Part shown: piece by piece, positions 1 to 7,428 of the stretch
How the letters are laid out: each line of letters starts with the position of its first letter
Numbering within the stretch: position 1 is the first letter of the stretch
DNA from: Pseudodesulfovibrio tunisiensis
GTDB lineage: Bacteria > Desulfobacterota > Desulfovibrionia > Desulfovibrionales > Desulfovibrionaceae
Assembly (NCBI RefSeq): GCF_022809775.1
Contig: NZ_CP094380.1
Coordinates: 2,641,501-2,705,500, forward strand
DNA: 64,000 nt
Reading direction: 5' to 3'
Notes under the pieces: model-generated
The model's input: the letters and a program-made list of their open reading frames with translations, nothing else
Databases searched by the model: none
What the model was told of the DNA's origin: nothing
Program-made: the position numbers and the translations under genes

Positions 1-388
1 CCGCAAGGTTGTTGATGCAGAGCCGGATGATGCGCATGGCCAGCCCGGGGCGTGCGTATTCGTGCAGGTAGATGGCTGCGGCAACGCCCAGCGGCAGGGC
101 AAGGATCATGGACCCCATGCTCAGGTAGAACGTGCCCACGATGCACGGGAAGATGCCTCCGGCCAGCCCGCCTTCCGTGGGCATGCCGGTCAGGAAATCC
201 CAACTGATGGCCGGAAGGCCGTAGTAGACCATGTAGCCCACGATGGTGAACAGGGCCAGACCGTTCAGGGCCACGGCCACGCGGAACAGCCCGAACCAGA
301 CCTCCTGGGTCGCCTTGCGCCGGAACAGGTGGCGGGCCGCGTGTTCGGAACCGGTCATGTTCACGCTTGCTTCGGTCATTTCCGTCAT
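1..388 (-). CDS. pstA: Phosphate ABC transporter permease PstA (3' part outside window)
   Basis: This is the N-terminal part of the second inner-membrane permease of the high-affinity phosphate importer; the gene runs off the left edge, leaving about 129 residues. The start ATG at 388 has a strong GGAGGAG site at 391-397. The visible protein has a short cytoplasmic start, a membrane helix near residues 35-55 and a second helix containing [14 protein letters not shown], the conserved stretch after the first core helix in PstA. It lies 40 bp downstream of pstC in the same direction, so it is the third gene of a pstS-pstC-pstA operon. pstB and phoU would be expected beyond the edge, but that cannot be seen. 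Confidence 0.93.
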   Translation of the reverse strand, partial: MTEMTEASVNMTGSEHAARHLFRRKATQEVWFGLFRVAVALNGLALFTIVGYMVYYGLPAISWDFLTGMPTEGGLAGGIFPCIVGTFYLSMGSMILALPLGVAAAIYLHEYARPGLAMRIIRLCINNLA

Positions 389-428
389 TGCTCCTCCGCC
401 ACTGTGGTGGCGTTGAAATGAAAAAATC

Positions 429-1352
429 CTACAGGGACGCCGAGCCGACCTGCTTGTACTTGTGCGCAATGTGGTCGGCCAGCAGGTTGAACAGGAACGT
501 GATCGCGAACAGGACCAGCGCAATGGCGAACAGCGCGAAATAGTGCATTTCCAGACCGAAGCTGGTCTCGCCCATTTCCGCGGCTATGCTTGCGGGCATG
601 GGCCGAACCGGGTCGAAGATCGATCCCGGAATCATGGCTGCGCCGCCTGCCACCATGAGTACGACCATGGTTTCGCCGATGGATCGGGACATGCCCAGAA
701 TCACGGCCGTGGACAGACCGGACAGGGATGCGGGCAGCACGACGCGCGCAATGGTCTCGAACCGGGTCGCGCCAAGGGCCAGCGAGCCTTCGCGCAGTTC
801 GCCCGGTACGGAATGAATCGCGTCCTCGGCCACCGAGGTGATGGTGGGCACGGCCATGAATGCCAGCATGATCGAGGCATTGAGCATGTTGACCCCGAAA
901 CGGATGTCGAACAGTTCCAGCATGACCGGAGCCACCACGGCCAGCCCGAAAAAGCCGATGACCACCGAAGGCAGGGACGCGAGCAGCTCGATGAGCGGCT
1001 TCACGATTTCCCGCACCTTGTTGGGCGCGATTTCGGCCAGATAGATGGCGGTCATGATGCCCAGCGGAATGGCGATGAGCGAAGAGAGTGCGGTCACGCA
1101 TACGGACCCGGCGATGAGCGGGAGAATGCCCCATTGCGGCGTCTCGGAAACCGGCTTCCACTTGTCCCCGAAAATGAAGTCGAGGATGGGCACGCCCGCA
1201 TGATGTTCGCCCACGGCGTCGAAGCCCGTGAATGTGGGCAGGGCCTCGGAAAACAGAAAGTACATGATCAGGCCCAGCGCAATGATCGAAAGGCTGGCGC
1301 AGCAGAAGAAAAAGCCCTTGATGATTTTTTCCCTGGCATGTCTGTTCAGCAT
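429..1352 (-). CDS. pstC: Phosphate ABC transporter permease PstC
   Basis: This is the inner-membrane permease that pairs with PstA to move phosphate delivered by PstS. It has 307 residues, normal for the family. A membrane helix lies near residues 12-35, followed by a periplasmic loop and five or more further helices. The EAA-type coupling loop is visible as [20 protein letters not shown], the contact site for the PstB ATPase. The start ATG at 1352 has an AAGGA site upstream. It lies 84 bp after pstS, and that gap holds a stable hairpin. The conserved [14 protein letters not shown] stretch leaves little doubt about PstC. Confidence 0.95.
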   Translation of the reverse strand: MLNRHAREKIIKGFFFCCASLSIIALGLIMYFLFSEALPTFTGFDAVGEHHAGVPILDFIFGDKWKPVSETPQWGILPLIAGSVCVTALSSLIAIPLGIMTAIYLAEIAPNKVREIVKPLIELLASLPSVVIGFFGLAVVAPVMLELFDIRFGVNMLNASIMLAFMAVPTITSVAEDAIHSVPGELREGSLALGATRFETIARVVLPASLSGLSTAVILGMSRSIGETMVVLMVAGGAAMIPGSIFDPVRPMPASIAAEMGETSFGLEMHYFALFAIALVLFAITFLFNLLADHIAHKYKQVGSASL

Positions 1353-1375
1353 AAGCCGTCCTTGGGCGCGCCGAT

Positions 1376-1402
1376 CCGCCGGGACGCCGAACGTCCTGGC
1401 GG
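1376..1402 (-). other. Hairpin between pstS and pstC
   Basis: An 11-bp inverted repeat (1376-1386 against 1392-1402, one G-T type mismatch) with a five-base loop lies in the pstS-pstC gap. No T-run follows it on the transcribed strand, so it is not a classic terminator. In binding-protein operons such hairpins often protect the upstream message, giving more PstS than permease. That role is an inference here. Confidence 0.4.
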
Positions 1403-1436
1403 AAGCGCGTTTGTCTGTCTGTTCAGGCCGATTCCG

Positions 1437-2246
1437 CTACCTGACCGGAACGAATCCGGCTTCCTCGATCAGCTTCTGGCCTTCCGGACTCAGCGTGAAG
1501 TCGATGAACGCCCTGGCCTCGGCGGACACGGTGTCGCGGGTATAGAGATTCAGGCCGCGGGACAGGGGGTAGGACTTGTTGATGGCGTTCTGCATGTTGG
1601 CTTCCACGCCGTCCACGGTCAGCGGCTTGATTCTGGGATTCAGGAAGCCCAGCCCCACGTAGCCGATGCCCTTCCTGTTGCCCGCGATCTTGGCGGCCAT
1701 GGCCGCGTTCGACGGCATGCGGGAGACCATCTCGAATTCGTCTTCCTTTTTCATGACCTTCTTGTGCCACACCTCGTAGGTGCCGGAATTGGTCTCGCGG
1801 GAGAACAGCGCAATCATGCCCTTGTTGCCGCCCACGTCCTTCCAGTCGCGGATCCTGTCCTGATAGATGTCCTTGAGCTGAGCCGTGGTCAGGCCGTTCA
1901 CTGCATTGGAGGGATGCACGATGGGCACGAGGCAGTCCAGGGCGATCACGTACTGGACCGGGGTCACGCCGTTGGCCTTGCACTTTTCGGCCTCGGCAGA
2001 CTTCATGTCGCGGGACATCATGCCGATGTCCGCGGTGCCGTTGATGATGGCCTTGGCTCCGTCGCCCGAGCCGGTGGCGGAGATGGAAAAGGTCACGCCC
2101 GGGGTCTTGTTCTGATACGCGGCCACCAGCTTTTTCATGGCCGGGTCCACGGTGGTGGAGCCCTTGACGCGAATCTGGCCGGCAAAGGCCACGGTGGAAG
2201 CAATGGCAAACACGACGGTCAGTACAAAAACACTCAGTTTTTTCAT
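1437..2246 (-). CDS. pstS: Periplasmic phosphate-binding protein PstS
   Basis: This protein binds inorganic phosphate in the periplasm and delivers it to PstC/PstA. I chose ATG 2246, which has GGAAGGA upstream and begins MKKLSVF followed by a signal peptide with cleavage near AFA-GQ; an in-frame start 20 codons earlier would bury the signal sequence. The mature protein starts IRVKGSTTVDPAMKKL and contains SISATGSGDGAKAIINGTADIGMMSR split over two short stretches, both phosphate-binding signatures, and later a SRETNSGTYEVW motif. It has 269 residues, typical of the short PstS class. It is the first gene of the operon, behind a Pho-box-like array. Confidence 0.95.
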   Translation of the reverse strand: MKKLSVFVLTVVFAIASTVAFAGQIRVKGSTTVDPAMKKLVAAYQNKTPGVTFSISATGSGDGAKAIINGTADIGMMSRDMKSAEAEKCKANGVTPVQYVIALDCLVPIVHPSNAVNGLTTAQLKDIYQDRIRDWKDVGGNKGMIALFSRETNSGTYEVWHKKVMKKEDEFEMVSRMPSNAAMAAKIAGNRKGIGYVGLGFLNPRIKPLTVDGVEANMQNAINKSYPLSRGLNLYTRDTVSAEARAFIDFTLSPEGQKLIEEAGFVPVR

Positions 2247-2319
2247 GATGTTGTCCTTCCTCAGAATATTTTGGGGTCTGGTCGGCCTCATTTGCGTGGA
2301 AAACAACTAGCAAAACCGT

Positions 2320-2358
2320 GTTACGGGTGCGTGACGCGCAGGCAAAACCTGAGTGACA
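2320..2358 (-). promoter_or_regulatory. Candidate Pho box upstream of pstS
   Basis: Read on the minus strand, three hexamers close to the PhoB half-site lie in helical phase: TGTCAC (2358-2353), CGTCAC (2336-2331) and CGTAAC (2325-2320). They are spaced 22 and 11 bp apart, and 11 bp is the period of direct repeats in a Pho box. The array ends about 75 bp before the pstS start. The spacing is seen in the sequence; control by a PhoB-type regulator is inferred. The OmpR-type regulator at 55745 is one possible partner. Confidence 0.5.
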
Positions 2359-2443
2359 CCTGCAACATTCCTCCGGTGGCACACTACTTGATTATTTCTC
2401 CCGATTGGCAAATTATTCCCCCGGAAACCATGCGGAGACATCC

Positions 2444-3805
2444 ATGAAAACGAAATATCTCATCATCGGGGCAGGCCCCACCGGACTGGGCGCGGCCCGC
2501 AGGCTCAGGGAACTCGGGGAAGACGACTTCCTGATTCTGGAACGCCACGACCACGCAGGCGGCCTTGCCGCCAGCTTTACCGACTCCCACGGTTTTACGT
2601 GGGATATTGGCGGGCATGTGGTATTTTCGCATTATAAATACTTCGACGACCTCATGGACGACTTGCTTGGTGACGAACGGCTGGAGCACCAGCGGGAATC
2701 CTGGGTGCGCACCTGTTCCTCATGGGTGCCGTATCCCTTCCAGAACAACGTGCGCCACCTGCCCGAAGGCCCGCGCTGGGAATGCGTGGAGGGCCTGCTG
2801 CCCGGCAACCGTCCCGAGGAGCCCCCGACCAGTTTTCGCGAATGGATTCTGCACGTGTTCGGCCCGGGCATTGCCCGATATTTCATGCTGCCCTACAACT
2901 TCAAGGTCTGGGCCACCCCGCTCGAACTCATGCAGTATTCATGGATCGGCGAGCGGGTCAGTGTGGTTGATCTGAAAATGGTGCTGGAACGAATCCTCCG
3001 AGAGTGTGACGATGTGGCGTGGGGGCCGAACAGCACGTTCAAATTCCCTCTGCACGGGGGCACCGGGGAAATCTTCCGCAGACAGGCAGCACGGCTGGAA
3101 GACCGCATCCGCTATGGGCAGAAGGTCGTGGAAATCGACGCGGCAGCCCGGACCGTGCGCACGGTGCAGGGCGAGGTCGTGGAATACGACTTTCTTCTGA
3201 ACACCGCGCCCCTTGATCTGCTGGCCGGGAAATGGCTGATCTCGCCCGATGCCGAACTCAGGGAGGCCGCTGCCCGGCTTACGCACAATTCCGTGTACGT
3301 CGGCGGGGTCGGGCTGGACATGCAGAGCGAGGCGGACCACAATTCCCGATGCTGGATGTATTTCCCGGAAAGCGATTCCCCGTTCTACAGGGTGACGAAT
3401 TTCCACAACTATTCTCCGAACAACGTGGCTCGTCCCGGGGAGCAGCTCGCGTTCATGTGCGAGACTTCCTGGTCGGATCACAAGCCGGAAAATCTGGATG
3501 AACTCATGGACCGGACCATCTCCGGTCTGATAAACAGCGACATGCTCGATGCGGGACGCGTTCCCGACATCGTCACGAAATGGGAAATTGCCGTGGACTA
3601 CGGCTACCCCGTGCCCTGCCTGCAACGAAACAGTGCCCTTGCCGCGATCCAGCCGAGGCTGGAGGCGCTGGACATCTATTCGCGCGGCCGCTTCGGCGGC
3701 TGGAAGTACGAAGTGGCCAACATGGACCACTCCGTGATGCAGGGCGTGGAATGGGCGCAGCGCATGGTCGCCGGCGAACCGGAAACCACCTACTCATGGA
3801 AGTGA
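2444..3805 (+). CDS. FAD-dependent amine-oxidase/UDP-galactopyranose-mutase-like protein
   Basis: This is a flavoprotein of the NAD(P)-binding Rossmann amine-oxidase superfamily. The ADP-binding motif GAGPTGLGAARRL is at the very N-terminus, followed by LILERHDHAGGLAAS, the second FAD-contact segment. The WDIGGHVVFSHY stretch is like that of protoporphyrinogen oxidases and UDP-galactopyranose mutases. The start at 2444 has GGAG six bases upstream, and the protein has about 453 residues with no signal peptide or membrane span. Such proteins often act in sugar or cell-envelope chemistry, but the substrate cannot be read from the sequence. It ends 7 bp before the peptidase gene and is probably co-transcribed with it; it is divergent from pstS. 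Confidence 0.75.
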   Translation: MKTKYLIIGAGPTGLGAARRLRELGEDDFLILERHDHAGGLAASFTDSHGFTWDIGGHVVFSHYKYFDDLMDDLLGDERLEHQRESWVRTCSSWVPYPFQNNVRHLPEGPRWECVEGLLPGNRPEEPPTSFREWILHVFGPGIARYFMLPYNFKVWATPLELMQYSWIGERVSVVDLKMVLERILRECDDVAWGPNSTFKFPLHGGTGEIFRRQAARLEDRIRYGQKVVEIDAAARTVRTVQGEVVEYDFLLNTAPLDLLAGKWLISPDAELREAAARLTHNSVYVGGVGLDMQSEADHNSRCWMYFPESDSPFYRVTNFHNYSPNNVARPGEQLAFMCETSWSDHKPENLDELMDRTISGLINSDMLDAGRVPDIVTKWEIAVDYGYPVPCLQRNSALAAIQPRLEALDIYSRGRFGGWKYEVANMDHSVMQGVEWAQRMVAGEPETTYSWK

Positions 3806-3812
3806 TGCTCTT

Positions 3813-4883
3813 ATGAAAAATGCGATCTACCGGCAGCGCAGGGAAAATCTCAAGCAGCTGCTCTCGGAACGGAAAATCCCGGCCCTGCTCGTGTCCCATG
3901 CGGCCAACCGCTTCTATCTGAGCGGCTTCGAGCTGCATGACGCCCAGTGCAACGAGTCCTCGGGCTGGCTCGTGATCACTGCGGACGGCGACGACTATCT
4001 TTTCACCGATCCCCGCTACTCGGATGCGGCGGCACAGGTCTGGGACCCGAAAAACATCTGCGTGTACACGGGCGACAAGTTCGGCACCGTGGGCGGATTC
4101 CTCAAGGACCACAAGGTCTCGAATCTCGCGTTCGAGCCCAAGGCCTTTCACCTGTTCGACCACGAACGCCTGATCGAGCACGTGTCCCTCACGGCCATTG
4201 ACGGCCTTGTCGAGGAACTGCGCATCATCAAGGATGCCGAGGAAATCCGGCTCATGGATGACGCCATGCGCCTGAACCACGAAATGTTCGAGCACATGGC
4301 AACCTTTCTGCAGCCCGGCCAGACCGAAGTCGAAGTGGCCCGGGAAGTGGAACGCTTCTTCCGCGAAAACGGTGCCGAGGAACTCGCCTTCTCCACCATC
4401 GTGGGTGTCGGCCCGAACGCGGCCCTGCCGCATGCCCGGCCCGGCAACGAAAAGGTCCGCGAAAACGATCTGGTGCTCATCGACGCGGGCTGTCGCCTGC
4501 ACGGCTACAACTCGGACCAGACCCGTACCTTCTGGATCGGGGACACGCCGTCCGACCGTTTCCGCGAAACCATGGATCTGGTGCGTGGCGCACAGCAGGC
4601 CGCCATCGACGTGATCAAGCCCGGCCTCGAATACGTGGAAGCCTACAAGGTCGCCCGCAAGGTCTTCGAGGACGCAGGCGTGGCCGATCTCTTCACCCAC
4701 GGACTCGGACACGGCGTTGGTCTGGAGACCCACGAACCCCCGAGCCTGAGCCGACTTGCCAAGGGCATCCTCAAGCCCGGCATGGTCGTGACCGTGGAGC
4801 CCGGCCTCTACGACATCAAATGGGGCGGCATCCGCTGGGAATACCAGGTGCTCGTCACCGAAGACGGCTGCCGCGTCATGTAG
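3813..4883 (+). CDS. M24-family Xaa-Pro aminopeptidase
   Basis: This is a cytoplasmic metallopeptidase of the pita-bread fold that removes N-terminal residues next to proline. It has 356 residues: a creatinase-like N-terminal domain (about 1-130) and a catalytic C-terminal domain. All five expected metal ligands are visible: Asp in LIDAGCRLHG, Asp in YNSDQTRTFW, His in THGLGHGVGLETHE, Glu in TVEPGLY and Glu in IRWEYQVLVTE. The start at 3813 lies 7 bp after the flavoprotein gene. A strong terminator follows 20 bp after the stop, so the two genes form a short operon. Confidence 0.92.
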   Translation: MKNAIYRQRRENLKQLLSERKIPALLVSHAANRFYLSGFELHDAQCNESSGWLVITADGDDYLFTDPRYSDAAAQVWDPKNICVYTGDKFGTVGGFLKDHKVSNLAFEPKAFHLFDHERLIEHVSLTAIDGLVEELRIIKDAEEIRLMDDAMRLNHEMFEHMATFLQPGQTEVEVAREVERFFRENGAEELAFSTIVGVGPNAALPHARPGNEKVRENDLVLIDAGCRLHGYNSDQTRTFWIGDTPSDRFRETMDLVRGAQQAAIDVIKPGLEYVEAYKVARKVFEDAGVADLFTHGLGHGVGLETHEPPSLSRLAKGILKPGMVVTVEPGLYDIKWGGIRWEYQVLVTEDGCRVM

Positions 4884-4902
4884 CTGCCGCACATATCAAT
4901 CG

Positions 4903-4940
4903 AAAAAGGCCGGGACTGGAAATCAGTCCCGGCCTTTTTT
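4903..4940 (+). terminator. Rho-independent terminator after the M24 peptidase
   Basis: A 16-bp perfect stem (4903-4918 with 4924-4939) encloses the five-base loop GAAAT. The stem is GC-rich at its core and ends in a T-run on the plus strand. The A-run at its left side means it could also stop transcription arriving on the minus strand. Confidence 0.9.
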
Positions 4941-4944
4941 CAAT

Positions 4945-5034
4945 GCCTTCGGCGACCCTCCCGGGGGGCCGGGCTCTGCCCGGACCCGCCAAGGAGCAGG
5001 GCCCCTTGGATCCCCATTCCGTCTTGAGAATTTG
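4945..5034. repeat. Partial copy A of a modular intergenic repeat
   Basis: Starting at GCCTTCGGCGACCC this stretch matches, almost base for base, one end of the full repeats at 11230-11592, 29665-30025 and 41160-41596 (in D as it lies on the plus strand, in B and C as the reverse complement). It includes the hairpin CCGGGCTCTGCCCGG, the CCAAGG/CCTTGG pair and the GTCTTGAGAATT that opens the long palindrome. Similarity stops there, so the copy is truncated in the middle of the palindrome. A separate GC-rich inverted repeat with a 12-bp stem (5073-5098) lies between it and the next gene; it has no clear T-run. Confidence 0.85.
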
Positions 5035-5126
5035 GGGGAACAGGGAATGGTCCCGTCCTCCCCTGAAACGCCGAGACCCGCGCCGGGGCGCGGGTCTCTT
5101 GGCGGAGTGTTCCAGAACCGACTGAA

Positions 5127-6755
5127 CTACATGTCGAGAATCTTCTTGGCTGTCTCGTCCATGACGTCGGTTATGAAAGGTATGCCGGTCTCGCGTTCGG
5201 TTTCGCGGTTGCCCGAGGCGATGTCGTTGCGGCTGATCTGGTCCAGTTCGAACTTGCGCGCTCCGGCCATGAGCTGCTGAAGGCCGGCGGAGAGCTTGTC
5301 CACCAGGCACCAGATGCCCACTGCGCCCAGCGGCACGTTCTTCATCTCTTCCTGACCCACCTTCTTCTGCACGTCCTGATAGCAGGCAAAGATCTCTTCC
5401 GGGGTCTGGCCGTAGCGGGCAACGCCGGCGGGCAGCTTGTCCCAGTTGCCGTGCACCTTTTCCCGGCGGTCCGGGTAGAGCACGCCCTCGATGTTGGAGC
5501 CGAGAAAGCCCGGAATCATCATGGCGCGGCCCATGCAGATGAGCTTGGTGTAGGGCGAGCCCATGGCGAGCGCCTTGAAGATGTTGCTGCACTTGGCAAA
5601 GCCGCCGGCAAAGGACATGTCCACGACGCGCTTGCCGCGGGCAGCCAGACGGGTGGCGTATTCATGCGCCTTGGCATGCAGCAGGATGGAGGGCACGCCC
5701 CAGCTTTCCATCATGTTCCAGGGGCTCATGCCGGTTCCGCCGCCCGAGCCGTCCATGGTCAGCAGGTCGAGATCGGCCTCGGACGCGAACTTGATGGCCA
5801 TGGCCAGCGCTTCCATGCCGTAGGAGCCGGTCTTCAGGGAAATGCGCTTGAATCCGAGCTTGCGCAGGTAGTTGACCGAAGTCATGAACTCGTCGTGCAC
5901 CTGGGCATAGGTGTTCAGGTTGGTGTAGCCCAGACGGCTGTGGCGTGCGAAATGCTTGATGGAGCCGCGCTTGAAGCCTTCCTGCACCTCGGGCTTTTCC
6001 GGGTCGGGATCGACCAGATAGCCGCGCTTCTTCAGGAAGGTGGCGTATTCGAGGCTGGTGACCTCGATCTCGCCGCCGATGTTCTTGGCGCCCTGCCCCC
6101 ACTTCAGTTCGAGGATGACCTTGTCGCCGTACTTTTCGGCAACGTATTCGGCCACGCCGTTGCGGGTATCCTCCACGTTCATCTGCACGATGATCGCGCC
6201 ATACCCGTCATAATACCGCATATAGGTGTCGATGCGGCGCTCCAGCTCGGGAGCCTTGGAAATTCTTCCGTTCCTGATCTCGGACTTGCGATCCACGCCG
6301 ACCACGTTCTCGCCGATCACGATGGGCGCGCCCACCAGAGCGCAGCCGATGGCAAAAGCATCCCAGTACTTGGCGGCGATGAAGGTGGAACCGAGTGCAC
6401 CGGTCATGAAGGGCACGCGGCACTTGGTCTTTTCTTTGGCACCGAACTCGGTCTCCAGACTCACGTCCGTGAACAGCAGATCCTGTTCCGTGCCGTTGGA
6501 GCCCATGGCACCGTAGTTCAGCCCCTGCACGCGCAGCGAGTTGTAGGACACGCCCACATGGGTCGTGTTGCCGCTGCCAGCGGTGACCAGACCGAAGTCG
6601 CGAGGATACAGCACTTCGCGTCCCCGGAGCGAGGAGAGCCAGGTTTCACATTTCCCCTGACAGTCCGCCCGGCAAAGAGTGCACAACCCGGATTCGATGG
6701 CATTGCCTCGATTCGCGCTTCCAAGAACGTCATTACTTTTTGGCCAATTCGTCAT
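5127..6755 (-). CDS. FMN-binding glutamate-synthase-domain protein
   Basis: This is a stand-alone version of the FMN-dependent synthase domain of glutamate synthase (542 residues). Recognisable parts are GSNGTEQDLLFTDVSLET, the core KWGQGAKNIGGEI and LLTMDGSGGGTGMSPW, the last two being the FMN/2-oxoglutarate site of GltB-type proteins. An N-terminal cysteine cluster (CTLCRADCQGKC, near residues 24-35) looks able to hold an iron-sulfur cluster or metal. The glutaminase and NADPH subunits are absent here, so whether it makes glutamate with ferredoxin or does something else is open. Start ATG 6755 has GGGAGA four bases upstream. It stands alone, with a long AT-rich leader region upstream. Confidence 0.85.
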   Translation of the reverse strand: MTNWPKSNDVLGSANRGNAIESGLCTLCRADCQGKCETWLSSLRGREVLYPRDFGLVTAGSGNTTHVGVSYNSLRVQGLNYGAMGSNGTEQDLLFTDVSLETEFGAKEKTKCRVPFMTGALGSTFIAAKYWDAFAIGCALVGAPIVIGENVVGVDRKSEIRNGRISKAPELERRIDTYMRYYDGYGAIIVQMNVEDTRNGVAEYVAEKYGDKVILELKWGQGAKNIGGEIEVTSLEYATFLKKRGYLVDPDPEKPEVQEGFKRGSIKHFARHSRLGYTNLNTYAQVHDEFMTSVNYLRKLGFKRISLKTGSYGMEALAMAIKFASEADLDLLTMDGSGGGTGMSPWNMMESWGVPSILLHAKAHEYATRLAARGKRVVDMSFAGGFAKCSNIFKALAMGSPYTKLICMGRAMMIPGFLGSNIEGVLYPDRREKVHGNWDKLPAGVARYGQTPEEIFACYQDVQKKVGQEEMKNVPLGAVGIWCLVDKLSAGLQQLMAGARKFELDQISRNDIASGNRETERETGIPFITDVMDETAKKILDM

Positions 6756-7428
6756 GTTCTCTCCCTACACATAGCGGTAAATTTGAAGTTTTTGACCATT
6801 AGCAGTGCTTTGACCAGTTGTCACTACCATTTTTATAACAAAAATGGCAAAAATAGACTTTTTGCTTTGCAAAAAAAGCGTTTGAAAGTGAAAAAAGCGA
6901 TACAATTTGAAACCAGCGCAGAATTTCATGCGCGGAATCCGTTTTTTCAGTGCTGGAAACCGTCTTTCATTGCCGGGAATCAGCACGAACGCCAAAATAA
7001 TGCGTTTCAACGAATGACAAAGGGGGAGGTAGATGGAAAAAGCAAATATTCGCGAGCTTACGTGGGACTATCGTCTGTGATACCCGGGCATTGATCAGGA
7101 TCAGGTGGGAAAAACGGCTTGGAGAATGGAAACTCAAACCTTCAAAAGGGAAAATGAAAAAAAATGCGTTTTTTTTGGCCCAAAGGCTTTTTCATGGACT
7201 GTTCGAACGAGTTTTGCTCTCTTTGCCCGGAATTTTTGCGCCTCGAAAGGGCAGACGAGCAGAAAATCGCCTTGCCTGCCCGGGTGAAAACCTCGCACCC
7301 AAGGAAGAACACGGCCTTGAGCAAACGGGAAATGCCGAAATTGCAGCAGGTTGGCCGAGCAGCAACTGCCGAAGACCCCATTTTTTGCGGACGTTCAACA
7401 CCATGCCGCAATGAAAAGGGAAACACGG
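6756..7428. other. AT-rich 670-bp gap between the glutamate-synthase-like gene and recQ
   Basis: This gap is clearly richer in A and T than its surroundings in its first 450 bases. Next to the start of the minus-strand gene (6790-6825) TTTTTGACCA and CTTTGACCAG recur about 20 bp apart and could be an operator, but this is weak. A 15-codon open frame with an excellent ribosome site lies at 7033-7080. Near 7157-7177 runs of A and T flank TGCG. I recognise no RNA gene and no longer convincing protein, and no clear terminator for recQ. Confidence 0.5.
7033..7080 (+). CDS. Possible 15-residue leader peptide or gene remnant
   Basis: ATG at 7033 follows the near-perfect ribosome site AGGGGGAGGT at 7021-7030 and opens a 15-codon frame (MEKANIRELTWDYRL) ending in TGA. 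The ribosome site is much better than chance would give. No longer frame continues it convincingly, so it may be a leader peptide or the 5' end of a gene that has been lost. I do not recognise the peptide. Confidence 0.3.
   Translation: MEKANIRELTWDYRL

Noticed and set aside
2377..2392. TGGCAC-N5-TTGA resembling a sigma-54 promoter before the flavoprotein gene
   Set aside because: The second doublet is GA instead of the near-invariant GC, and the element is unsupported by any nearby enhancer-binding regulator.
462..2447. 661-codon frame on the plus strand through pstC and pstS
   Set aside because: It is antisense to two clear genes; the product is His/Gly/Arg-rich with no fold, a shadow of GC-rich codon use.
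4820..5125. Frames across the repeats encoding ATLPGGRALPGPAKEQGPLD-like peptides
   Set aside because: The same peptide appears wherever the repeat tail occurs. It follows from the repeated DNA, has no ribosome site and is not conserved in length.
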